A stretch of DNA of 7,401 nt, taken from positions 1 to 7,401 of the forward strand of contig JAFQOY010000275.1 of the NCBI GenBank assembly GCA_017412025.1, read 5' to 3'. The position numbers and the translations under genes were made by a program. This DNA is from Clostridia bacterium. Its GTDB lineage: Bacteria; Bacillota_A; Clostridia; Christensenellales; Aristaeellaceae. Of this stretch, positions 1 to 6,528 are shown piece after piece. The notes under the pieces were generated by a model, which was not told the DNA's origin, made no database searches, and saw nothing but the letters and a program-made list of their open reading frames with translations. Each line of letters begins with the position of its first letter. Position 1 is the first letter of the stretch.

Positions 1-110
1 ACCTCTGGTTCAATTCCCGCCAATCTCACAGCTCCTGCAAAAACACGAAAGGCGCAGCGTATATGCCGCCGCGTCCGATTTCCATTTCCCGCTGTGGCAT
101 TTGAAAAGCA

Positions 111-142
111 CAGGCGCGCCTCCCCTGCGGGAGACGCGCCTG
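111..142 (-). terminator. Rho-independent terminator after xylB (probably bidirectional)
   Basis: Seen: an outer stem of 8 bp (111-118 with 135-142), a single C/A mismatch (119/134), an inner stem of 5 bp (120-124 with 129-133) and a four-base loop, CTGC. Read on the minus strand the hairpin is soon followed by a short T run (104-107). Read on the plus strand it is followed by a T-rich stretch (145-157), so it could stop transcripts from either side. It lies about 60 bases beyond the xylB stop codon, which fits the end of a GH3-xylB transcript. Confidence 0.8.
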
Positions 143-201
143 ACTGTTTTCTATTTTACTCACGCCTTGAGCCTGTTACCCCATCGCGTGTCAGTCTGCA
201 C

Positions 202-1680
202 TCAGCGAATCGCCGGGAAGACAGACTTCAATGCCGGATAGATCTTCCGGAACTTCTGATACTGCGCCTCATAGCGTGCGGTCAGCTCCTCATCCGGCTC
301 GAGCACAGAAGCCGTCCGGACGATCGCATCACAAGCCTCCTGCACGCTGCCGTACGCGCCGCAGGCCACCATCGCCAGCATCGCTCCGCCCATGCCGGGG
401 CCCTGCTCGCTCTCCGGGCTCTCCAGCTTCACGCCCAGCACATTGGCCATGATCTTCTTCCACAGCGGGCTCTTCGCACCGCCGCCGCAGATCTTGGACG
501 CGCTGATATCCACGCCCAGGCTGCGCGCCACCTCCACGCTGTCGCGGATGGCAAACGCCACGCCCTCAAGTACCGCCAGCGTCAGATCGGCGCGGTTCGT
601 GTCCATGCTCATGCCGGTGAATGTGCCGCGGGCGTCCGTGTCGTTGATCGGGCTGCGCTCGCCCATCAGGTACGGCAGGAAGAACACGTTGTTGCGCCCC
701 AGCTTTTCCTCATCGATCTGTGCCTGCTCGCCTGCGTAATCCTCCGTCGCAAAGATATCCTCCATCAGCCACTTGTTGCAGGAGGCGGCGGAGAGCATGC
801 AGCCCATCAGGTGATAGCCGCCGTCCGCATGCGCAAAAGCATGCAGCGCATTGTTGGGATCCACGCCGAAGGAGCGGGAGGAGATGAATACCGTGCCGGA
901 GGTACCCAGGCTGATGTTGCAGCCGCCTTCGCCCACGACGCCCGTACCCACGGCCGCCGCCGCATTGTCGCCCGCGCCTGCCGCGACCTTCACGCCCTCG
1001 GGCAGACCCAGCGCCGCCGCGATTTCCGGCTTCACCGTGCCGATGCAGTCATAGCTTTCATACAGCGCCGGCATCTGCTTTTCCGTCACGCCGCAGATAT
1101 CAAGCATTTCTCCGCTCCAGCGCTTGTTCGCCACATCCAGCAGCAGCATGCCGGAGGCGTCGGAATAGTCGCAGGCGTGCACGCCGGTGAGAATATAGTT
1201 GATGTAGTCCTTGGGCAGCATGATCTTGCTGATTCTGGCAAAGTTCTCCGGTTCGTTTTCCTTCATCCAGAGAATCTTCGGCGCAGTGAAGCCCGCAAAA
1301 GCGATATTCGCCGTCAGCGCGGAGAGTTTCTCCTTGCCGATGACGCCGTTGAGGTAGTCCACCTGCTTCGCCGTTCTGCCGTCGTTCCAGAGGATTGCCG
1401 GACGGATCACATTGTCCTGGTCGTCGAGCACCACGAGGCCATGCATCTGTCCGCCGGAGCCGATGCCCGCGATCTGCGACGCGTCCACGTTCGCAATCAG
1501 CTCGGGAACGCCCTCCATCATGGCCTTCTTCCAGTCCTCGGGGCTTTGCTGGCTCCAGCCGGGCTGCGGAAACTCCAGCGGATATTCCTTGCTCACCACA
1601 TTGACGATGGCGCCCTTCTCGTCCATCAGCAGAAACTTGGCAGCAGACGTGCCCAGATCAATACCGATATAGTAACTCAT
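202..1680 (-). CDS. xylB: Xylulokinase (FGGY carbohydrate kinase)
   Basis: Phosphorylates D-xylulose with ATP to D-xylulose 5-phosphate in the cytoplasm, feeding xylose into the pentose phosphate pathway. The 492-residue length is typical of XylB. Visible landmarks are the N-terminal phosphate-binding DLGTS (8-12), the GQMHG substrate loop (77-81), ILWND (96-100), FGGY signature 1 beginning FTAPK (131-135), GAGDNAA with the expected catalytic base Asp238, the SLGTSG adenosine-side loop (257-262), and the C-terminal LEGVAFAIRD (371-380) and GGGAKSPLW (399-407) motifs. The frame is open further upstream, to beyond the GH3 stop, but the start at 1680 is chosen because family members begin at MxYYIGIDLG and an AAAGGA ribosome binding site (1691-1696) lies 10 bases before it. 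It follows the GH3 gene by 113 bases with no promoter or terminator seen between, so co-transcription is likely. No xylose isomerase gene is in the window. Another FGGY sugar specificity is possible but less likely. Confidence 0.93.
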   Translation of the reverse strand: MSYYIGIDLGTSAAKFLLMDEKGAIVNVVSKEYPLEFPQPGWSQQSPEDWKKAMMEGVPELIANVDASQIAGIGSGGQMHGLVVLDDQDNVIRPAILWNDGRTAKQVDYLNGVIGKEKLSALTANIAFAGFTAPKILWMKENEPENFARISKIMLPKDYINYILTGVHACDYSDASGMLLLDVANKRWSGEMLDICGVTEKQMPALYESYDCIGTVKPEIAAALGLPEGVKVAAGAGDNAAAAVGTGVVGEGGCNISLGTSGTVFISSRSFGVDPNNALHAFAHADGGYHLMGCMLSAASCNKWLMEDIFATEDYAGEQAQIDEEKLGRNNVFFLPYLMGERSPINDTDARGTFTGMSMDTNRADLTLAVLEGVAFAIRDSVEVARSLGVDISASKICGGGAKSPLWKKIMANVLGVKLESPESEQGPGMGGAMLAMVACGAYGSVQEACDAIVRTASVLEPDEELTARYEAQYQKFRKIYPALKSVFPAIR

Positions 1681-1793
1681 ACGCGTCGCATCCTTTCTCT
1701 CGTTCCGATTTTGACGTTCGTTGTTCCATCCGCCTGTCGTTTTATTCGCCGCCGTCATGGACAGCAGAATCTTTCCTTTGCGCGTCCGCTGTT

Positions 1794-3887
1794 TCAAAGC
1801 ACAAGCCTGATGCACGCATGTCCCGTCAGCGCAGCGCTCCTTGCATCCGGCTGGCTCGTGCCTACATACAGCACGGCTTTGCCCTCCGGCACAAATTCGC
1901 CCTGTTCATCGACCACCAGCAGTCGTCTGCCGTCCACTTCAATCTCCGCTTCTGTCGTTTCGCCCGCGCGGCAATTCACACGCACAAAACCGCACAGCCT
2001 CGGATTGCGCGGCGCATGTGCGCTGCCCTCGTTCTGTACATATACCTGCAGCACATCCTGCGTGTCCGTCTTTCCGTCGTTTCGGATGACGGCGCGAACC
2101 TTCAGCCCATCGCCATCCGCACATACATCCGCCTGCTGCACATATACGTCGCCGTACGTCAGGCCGTATCCGAACGGATACAGCGGCTCATGCTCAAAGT
2201 ACCGGTATGTGCGGCTCTGCATGCTGTAATCCGTGAATTCCGGCATCAGCTTCAGCTGTTCGTTATGATAGAACGTCAGCGGCAGCTTACCCGAGGGCGA
2301 TACGCGCCCCAGCAGGATATCGGCAACCGTCCTGCCGCCGCGCGCGCCGGGATACCAGGTCAGCAGCACGGCGTTCGCCTTTTCTCCCGCCTGCTGAAGG
2401 TCGATCGCGCTGCCTGCCATCAGGCAGATCGCCGTCGGCTTTCCTGCGGCGAGCACCGCGTCCATCAGCCTGCGCTGGCTCGCAGGCAGCAGCAGGTCAA
2501 GCTTGTCGCCGGAGGCAGCCGCGTTGCCAGTGTCGCCTTCCTCGCCTTCCAGCGTCTCGTCAAGACCCACGACGAGCACGACGGCGTCTGCTGCTTCCGC
2601 AGCTGCAAGCGCCTCGGCGATGCGGTCGTCCGGCTGTCCAAGGTTCTCCTCCCTGTCCCGGAAGAGATGGCAGCCCTGTGCATAAAGCACGCGGACGTCC
2701 TCGCCCACGGCGTCCTGAATGCCCTCCAGCACCGTCACATAGCGCGAGGACGTACCATGATAATTACCAATCAGTGCCTGACGGCTGTTGGCATTGGGGC
2801 CAATGACCGCAAGCGTACGGATCTTCTGCAGATCAAGCGGCAGCATGCCGTCGCTCTTCAGGAGCACGCAGCTCTTCTCCTCCGCCTCGCGCGCCTTGGC
2901 GATGTGCTCGCGGCATTCCACTGCTGTGTAGGGGATGCTGTCGTATTCGCTGCCCTCCATGACGCCCAGCATATACCGCGCCGTGAACAGACGCACTGCC
3001 GCTGTGCGGATCTGCTCTTCCTTCACAAGGCCCTTTTCATATGCCTTCATCATGTAGATATAGGTATTGCCGCAGTTCACGTCGCAGCCGTTTTCAAGCG
3101 CCAGCGCCGCAGATTCCTCTGGCGTATCTGTCACCATGTGGTGCTCGTGGAAATCGCGGATCGCCCAGCAGTCGGAGACGACATGACCCTCAAAGCCCCA
3201 CTCGCCGCGCAGAATGTCGGCCAGCAGCGTTTTGCTGCCGCAGCACGGCTCGCCGTTTGTGCGGTTGTATGCGCCCATGACCGCCTCGACGCCTGCCTCC
3301 TGCACCAGCGCCTTGAACGCGGGCAGATACGTCTCCGCCATATCCTTGGCATTTGCCTCCGCATTGAAGCGGTGGCGGAGCGCCTCCGGGCCGGAATGCA
3401 CGGCAAAATGCTTGGCACAGGCGGCGGACTTCATGACCTCGCCCCTGCCCTGCAGGCCATGCACATAGGCCTTGCCCAGTTCTGCCGTCAGGTACGGATC
3501 CTCGCCGTACGTCTCATGGCCGCGGCCCCAGCGCGGATCGCGGAAGATATTCACATTGGGCGACCAGAACGTCAGCCCCTTGTAGATATCGCGGTCTCCG
3601 TGCGCAGCGCTGGCGTTGTACTTCGCGCGTCCCTCCGTTGCAGCCACGTCGCCCAGCCGCTCCATCATATCGGGATCAAACGCCGCCGCCAGGCCGATCG
3701 CCTGCGGGAAGCTGGTCGCTGTGCCTGCGCGCGCCACACCGTGAAGCGCCTCGTTCCACCAGTTGTATGCAGGAACGCCCAGGCGTTCAATCGCCGGCGC
3801 GTCATAGCGCAGCTGGCTCGCCGCCTCCTCCACCGTCATCTGCGCCACAAGCGTCCTCGCCTTTTCTCTGGCCTGCTCTCTGTTCAT
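1794..3887 (-). CDS. Glycoside hydrolase family 3, beta-xylosidase/beta-glucosidase type
   Basis: Likely releases terminal xylose (or glucose) from short beta-linked oligosaccharides by a retaining mechanism. The 697-residue protein has the usual order: an N-terminal GH3 barrel (about 10-310), a second alpha/beta domain (about 335-545) and a fibronectin-III-like C-terminal domain (about 590-680). Visible motifs are WNEALHG (44-50), RDPRWGRGHETYGEDPYL (116-133), KHFAVHSGPE (159-168), GAYNRTNGEPCCGS (205-218), and VVSDCWAI with the predicted nucleophile Asp239. The acid/base is probably one of the glutamates in LEGEEGD (446-452). PFGYGLTYG (571-579) precedes the Fn3-like part. The SGPE...RH pattern and the CCGS motif resemble GH3 beta-xylosidases, and the adjacent xylB supports that. 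No signal peptide or membrane segment is seen, so it should act inside the cell on imported oligosaccharides. The start is set by GAGGAG (3896-3901), 8 bases before the ATG. Exact substrate (xylosidase, glucosidase or arabinofuranosidase) is not certain. Confidence 0.92.
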   Translation of the reverse strand: MNREQAREKARTLVAQMTVEEAASQLRYDAPAIERLGVPAYNWWNEALHGVARAGTATSFPQAIGLAAAFDPDMMERLGDVAATEGRAKYNASAAHGDRDIYKGLTFWSPNVNIFRDPRWGRGHETYGEDPYLTAELGKAYVHGLQGRGEVMKSAACAKHFAVHSGPEALRHRFNAEANAKDMAETYLPAFKALVQEAGVEAVMGAYNRTNGEPCCGSKTLLADILRGEWGFEGHVVSDCWAIRDFHEHHMVTDTPEESAALALENGCDVNCGNTYIYMMKAYEKGLVKEEQIRTAAVRLFTARYMLGVMEGSEYDSIPYTAVECREHIAKAREAEEKSCVLLKSDGMLPLDLQKIRTLAVIGPNANSRQALIGNYHGTSSRYVTVLEGIQDAVGEDVRVLYAQGCHLFRDREENLGQPDDRIAEALAAAEAADAVVLVVGLDETLEGEEGDTGNAAASGDKLDLLLPASQRRLMDAVLAAGKPTAICLMAGSAIDLQQAGEKANAVLLTWYPGARGGRTVADILLGRVSPSGKLPLTFYHNEQLKLMPEFTDYSMQSRTYRYFEHEPLYPFGYGLTYGDVYVQQADVCADGDGLKVRAVIRNDGKTDTQDVLQVYVQNEGSAHAPRNPRLCGFVRVNCRAGETTEAEIEVDGRRLLVVDEQGEFVPEGKAVLYVGTSQPDARSAALTGHACIRLVL

Positions 3888-3935
3888 CGCATTCACTCCT
3901 CGCCTGCATGCTGTCGTCTCTGTATTTGTCTTCAA

Positions 3936-3956
3936 TTGCCTCATATAGTTTGGCAA
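3936..3956. promoter_or_regulatory. Inverted repeat in GH3 leader, possible operator
   Basis: Seen: TTGCC (3936-3940) and GGCAA (3952-3956) form an inverted repeat with an 11-base AT-rich spacer. It lies 16-36 bases beyond the transcription start predicted from the promoter at 3979-4007, a usual place for a repressor site. Half sites are only 5 bases long, so chance is possible. Binding by the nearby ROK regulator is a guess. Confidence 0.3.
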
Positions 3957-3978
3957 CAATCTTTCTTAACCATTTCTC

Positions 3979-4007
3979 ATGATATATGATTACACCGGTT
4001 TTGTCAA
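3979..4007 (-). promoter_or_regulatory. Sigma-A type promoter for GH3-xylB
   Basis: On the minus strand a perfect -35 box TTGACA (4002-4007) is separated by 17 bases from a -10 box TATCAT (3979-3984, five of six matches to consensus). Transcription should start near 3972, giving a leader of about 85 bases before the GH3 start codon at 3887. The spacer holds a small ACCGGT palindrome (3994-3999). Boxes and spacing are near ideal, so unregulated expression would be strong. This makes a repressor or catabolite control plausible, though no site is proven. Confidence 0.8.
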
Positions 4008-4041
4008 GAATTTTTATAATCAGCGCTTTGGTTTTAGGCGA

Positions 4042-4071
4042 TTGCCACAAAGCCCCGGTTTCTGGTATAAT
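4042..4071 (+). promoter_or_regulatory. Sigma-A type promoter with extended -10 for the cysteine desulfurase
   Basis: On the plus strand TTGCCA (4042-4047) is followed after 18 bases by a perfect TATAAT (4066-4071). TG at 4063-4064 gives the extended -10 form TGGTATAAT. The predicted start, near 4078, leaves a leader of about 22 bases before the ATG at 4100. The -35 boxes of this promoter and the divergent GH3 promoter are separated by only 34 bases. Confidence 0.78.
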
Positions 4072-4099
4072 CGCTGTATCAACTTTCACGGAGGCTTTT

Positions 4100-5227
4100 A
4101 TGTTCAGCAGACGCATCTATCTTGACCACGCCGCCACAACCTTTGCCGAGGAAGCAGTGATCGACGCCATGGCCCGGTGCATGCGCGATACGGCGTACAA
4201 CGCCTCCGCCGCCTACAGCGCAGCAGGCGAAGCCCGGCGCATCCACCGCCTGTGCCGCCTGCAGCTTTCCTCCATGCTTGGCTGTCAGGCTCAGGATATC
4301 TATTTCACCAGCGGCGGCACAGAGGCCAACAACTGGGCAGTGCAGTCCTTTGCCGGGCAGCATGCCGTCATCGCCGCCACTGAGCATCACAGCATCCTTG
4401 AAGCTGCGCGCACCTGCGGCTGCCGCGTCACGCTTGTCTATCCAGATGGAAGTGGCTTCGTTTCCCCTCAGGCGATTGAGAATGCGCTCACACCCGAAAC
4501 GCAGCTTATCTGTCTGCAGGCCGCCAACAACGAAACCGGCGTCATCCAGCCCGTATCAGAGGTATATGCCATCGCCCGCGCGCGTGGCATTCATCTGCAT
4601 GTCGACGCCGTGCAGGCCTTCGGTCATATCCCCGTCAGCGCCGCATGCTGCGGCAGCATGAGCCTGAGCGCGCACAAGCTCTATGGCCCGCGCGGCGCCG
4701 GCGCGCTGTATATCCGCCCCGGCTCGCCCATCCGCCCGCTGCTCTCCGGCGGCGGACAGGAGAACGGCATGCGCGCCGGAACAGAAAACACGCCCGCCAT
4801 CTGCGGCTTTCATGTCGCGGCGCAGATGGCGGACGAGGATATGCATTTGCGCAGCGGGCGCGAGCGCAGCCTTCTCGCCGCTTTCGTCCGCCGGCTGCAG
4901 GCCTGCGCGCCCGCCATCCGCCTGCTGGGCGATGGGCGCGAGCGCCTTCCCAGCGTCGCAGCGCTGCTTTTGCCCGGCGTTTCATCCGAGGCGGTCATCG
5001 CCGCGCTGGATCTGCAGGGCATCCTCATCTCCGGCGGCGCAGCCTGCGCCGCACGCTCCGGCACGCCAAGCCACGTCTATACCGCCATGGGTCTCTCCGC
5101 GCAGGAGGCCGCCTGCGTCATCCGCGTCAGCATCGGCAGGCATACGTCCGATGATGATCTCTCCGCAGCTGCGGAGGCCATTCTCGCGCTCATTCCTGCG
5201 CCAGCGCGTCAAAATACTTCTCGATGA
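4100..5227 (+). CDS. Cysteine desulfurase, NifS/IscS type (class V aminotransferase fold)
   Basis: PLP enzyme that takes sulfur from L-cysteine as a persulfide on an active-site cysteine and passes it to acceptors for iron-sulfur clusters or thiolated tRNA; cytoplasmic. The 375-residue length fits. Motifs in order: YLDHAATT (7-14), FTSGGTEANNWA (69-80), ATEHHSIL with the cofactor-stacking His96 (93-100), NNETG (143-147), HVDAVQAFGHI with Asp169 and Gln172 (167-177), SAHKLYGPRGAG with the PLP-binding Lys193 (190-201), and GGGQENGMRAGTEN (217-230). The catalytic loop SGGAACAARSGTPSHV (311-326) has Cys316; this short-motif pattern matches group I (NifS/IscS) rather than SufS. The start is set by GGAGG (4090-4094), 5 bases before the ATG, although the frame is open upstream. 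It is divergent from the GH3 gene, convergent with the ROK gene, and its last 38 bases overlap the latter. No IscU, IscR, ThiI or MnmA partner is visible nearby, so its acceptor is unknown. Confidence 0.92.
   Translation: MFSRRIYLDHAATTFAEEAVIDAMARCMRDTAYNASAAYSAAGEARRIHRLCRLQLSSMLGCQAQDIYFTSGGTEANNWAVQSFAGQHAVIAATEHHSILEAARTCGCRVTLVYPDGSGFVSPQAIENALTPETQLICLQAANNETGVIQPVSEVYAIARARGIHLHVDAVQAFGHIPVSAACCGSMSLSAHKLYGPRGAGALYIRPGSPIRPLLSGGGQENGMRAGTENTPAICGFHVAAQMADEDMHLRSGRERSLLAAFVRRLQACAPAIRLLGDGRERLPSVAALLLPGVSSEAVIAALDLQGILISGGAACAARSGTPSHVYTAMGLSAQEAACVIRVSIGRHTSDDDLSAAAEAILALIPAPARQNTSR
5161..5176. repeat. Perfect 16-bp palindrome at the convergent gene ends
   Basis: Seen: CTCCGCAGCTGCGGAG is identical to its reverse complement. 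It could fold as a 6-bp GC-rich stem with an AGCT loop on either strand. It sits inside the 3' end of the cysteine desulfurase, 14 bases beyond the ROK stop codon on the minus strand. No T run follows on either strand, so it is not a standard Rho-independent terminator. It may only reflect GC-rich alanine/glutamate codons. Confidence 0.45.
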
Positions 5228-6413
5228 GCTTGCCCGCCGCACCCTGCGCCGCAAGATGCGCCAGATTTCTCCTGTCATACACGATCGTAAACAGGCCGCC
5301 GCGCGGAAAATAGCGGAACTGGTTCAGCTCACGCTTGAGGCATTCATCAAAGTGGCTGTCCGCCCAGGCAAAGTCGCCCTGAAAAGCCACAGTCTCCTGG
5401 TTATACGCCAGCGCCAGATTCTGCAGCGCCACGGCAAAGCAGTGCGCCAGATAGGCGGTCGCCTCCTGCGCACGCGCGTCACCTGCAGCAGAGCGCTCAA
5501 ACAGCGTCCTGAACGTCATCGACCTGCACGCCTCTTCCGGCTCGCCCAGCGTCTGCAGCTTCCTGCGGATGCGCCTCAGATTGACCATGCTCTCCAGGCA
5601 GCCGCGCTTACCGCAGCCGCATATCTCCTCGTCGGTATCGCAGATGATCATGTGACCGATTTCGCCGATGAGCGAATCTCGCCCGTTGAGCACATGCCCC
5701 TTGTCGATCAGGCAGGCGGAAATGCCCCACGTCGTAAAGATCGTCATCAGCCGGCTCGCCGCATACTCCGGATGCTCCAGCAGCAGCGCGCGTCCGGCCG
5801 CCTTTCCGGCATTGTCGATATAGCACTGCAGGTGGCTGCCAAGCGCCTGACGGAGCTTCTGCTCCATATCCACATCCTCGCCCCAGCCCGGCGCCTGCGA
5901 GTTGTAGCGCAGCGCCTTCGTGCCGTAATCGACCGTACCCGGTACGGTCAGCACCACGCCGTAGAGCGCCTCAAACGTCAGCCCCTGCTCCTTCAGGTAG
6001 GCTTCTCCCAGCGCCCGTACGTCCCGAAGATTTTCATCCAGATCGCCGCTGAGCTGATGCGCATATTCCTGAACGCCGTAGATTTCGCCGACCAGCCCGC
6101 TCATGGCCAGGGTGATGGATTCCGGCCAGAGGTTGACGCAGATGATCTTTCTGTCGTCGTGAAAGCGGAAGAGCTCCGGCTTTTTGCCGCCCGCGCTCGT
6201 GCTCTCGCCAAAGCCCATCGACTGGATCACGCCCATCTGGCAATAGTGCTGCAGGAAGCGCATCACCGTCTGGCGGCTGATACCCGTGCTGTTGTGGATT
6301 TCGGCTGCGGTAAGCACCTTTCCAGAGCGGATCACGCGCAGCATATTCTGTCTGTTGCGCGCTTTCGCGTCGCCCGGCATGGCGACCTGCCCCCAGTCTG
6401 TTCCCCGATACAT
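5190..6413 (-). CDS. ROK-family transcriptional regulator (XylR/NagC-like)
   Basis: Likely sugar-responsive DNA-binding regulator of the neighbouring uptake and hydrolase genes. The 407-residue length fits ROK repressors rather than the roughly 300-residue ROK sugar kinases. An N-terminal winged helix-turn-helix spans about 22-64 (AAEIHNSTGISRQTVMRFL), followed by the wing/linker AGGKKPELFRF (74-84) and two actin-like ROK lobes. The ROK signature is present: GEIGHM (250-255) and CGCGKRGCLE (265-274), giving zinc ligands His254, Cys265, Cys267 and Cys272. Kinase motifs are degraded. The first lobe has VNLWPES where kinases have a DxGGT-like loop, the usual NDAN reads DNAG (200-203), and TTWGIS (227-232) replaces the glycine-rich phosphate loop. 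It is therefore probably not a kinase. AGGAG (6422-6426) lies 8 bases before the ATG at 6413. The gene is separated from the upstream permease by a terminator, and its 3' end overlaps the cysteine desulfurase. The inducer is unknown; xylose or a xyloside is inferred from context. Confidence 0.88.
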   Translation of the reverse strand: MYRGTDWGQVAMPGDAKARNRQNMLRVIRSGKVLTAAEIHNSTGISRQTVMRFLQHYCQMGVIQSMGFGESTSAGGKKPELFRFHDDRKIICVNLWPESITLAMSGLVGEIYGVQEYAHQLSGDLDENLRDVRALGEAYLKEQGLTFEALYGVVLTVPGTVDYGTKALRYNSQAPGWGEDVDMEQKLRQALGSHLQCYIDNAGKAAGRALLLEHPEYAASRLMTIFTTWGISACLIDKGHVLNGRDSLIGEIGHMIICDTDEEICGCGKRGCLESMVNLRRIRRKLQTLGEPEEACRSMTFRTLFERSAAGDARAQEATAYLAHCFAVALQNLALAYNQETVAFQGDFAWADSHFDECLKRELNQFRYFPRGGLFTIVYDRRNLAHLAAQGAAGKLIEKYFDALAQE

Positions 6414-6439
6414 GTTCTTCGCTCCTCAATCCATATTTT

Positions 6440-6462
6440 GAAAATGCTTCGAAAACGTTTTC
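6440..6462. promoter_or_regulatory. LacI/CcpA-type operator-like palindrome upstream of the ROK gene
   Basis: Seen: GAAAACGTTTTC (6451-6462) is a perfect 12-bp palindrome centred on CG. The half site GAAAATG recurs at 6440-6446, 11 bases (one helical turn) from GAAAACG at 6451-6457. The core matches the inner 12 positions of the CcpA cre pattern TGWNANCGNTNWCA, but both outermost bases differ (C and T instead of T and A). It lies between the permease terminator and the ROK start, 38 bases before the ATG. It could bind CcpA, another LacI-family repressor or the ROK protein itself. I see no clear -35/-10 pair here. Confidence 0.55.
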
Positions 6463-6481
6463 TCTCCGTATTTCCAAAAGG

Positions 6482-6503
6482 GCTCCCGGCTTTTGCCGGG
6501 AGC
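6482..6503 (-). terminator. Rho-independent terminator after the sugar permease gene (bidirectional form)
   Basis: A perfect 9-bp stem (GCTCCCGGC at 6482-6490 with GCCGGGAGC at 6495-6503) closes a four-base loop. On the minus strand it is followed by CCTTTT (6476-6481), and on the plus strand by TGCTTTT (6504-6510), so it could work either way. It begins 26 bases beyond the permease stop codon, marking the end of the transporter transcript and separating it from the ROK gene. Confidence 0.88.
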
Positions 6504-6528
6504 TGCTTTTGTATATGCGGTTGATGGT

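Noticed and set aside
1..28. tRNA-like T-arm sequence GGTTCAATTCCCGCC at the left edge
   Set aside because: The T-loop looks plausible, but two of the five T-stem pairs are U/C mismatches, there is no CCA end, and no T-rich terminator follows closely. The rest of the putative tRNA is outside the window, so it cannot be supported.
158..171. CTCA/TGAG small hairpin just after xylB
   Set aside because: Only 4 bp of stem; the nearby hairpin at 111-142 is a far better terminator.
1681..1815. N-terminal extension of xylB upstream of 1680, into the GH3 stop region
   Set aside because: The extension is not similar to any XylB N-terminus, would overlap the GH3 gene, and has poorer start signals than the ATG at 1680 with its AAAGGA site.
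94..2229. A 711-codon open frame on the plus strand across xylB and the end of the GH3 gene
   Set aside because: It is antisense to two well-recognised genes. Its translation is low-complexity and rich in Arg, His and Ala with no family features, and it has no ribosome binding site. It arises because GC-rich codon use leaves few stop codons on the opposite strand.
1818..3989. A 723-codon open frame on the plus strand opposite the GH3 gene
   Set aside because: Same cause: a shadow frame of a GC-rich gene, with no motifs. The GH3 reading has all its catalytic motifs in the correct order and proper start signals.
4001..4020. TTGTCA and TATAAT on the plus strand at 4001-4006 and 4015-4020 as a promoter
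   Set aside because: The boxes are only 8 bases apart, far too close. The pair at 4042-4071 has correct spacing and an extended -10.
3985..4099. Upstream in-frame extension of the cysteine desulfurase to 3986
   Set aside because: It runs through the strong promoter and the ribosome binding site just before the ATG at 4100, and the family starts close to YLDHAATT.
4683..6524. A 613-codon open frame on the plus strand spanning the desulfurase and ROK genes
   Set aside because: It is out of frame within the cysteine desulfurase and then antisense to the ROK gene. Composition is biased and no domain is recognisable.
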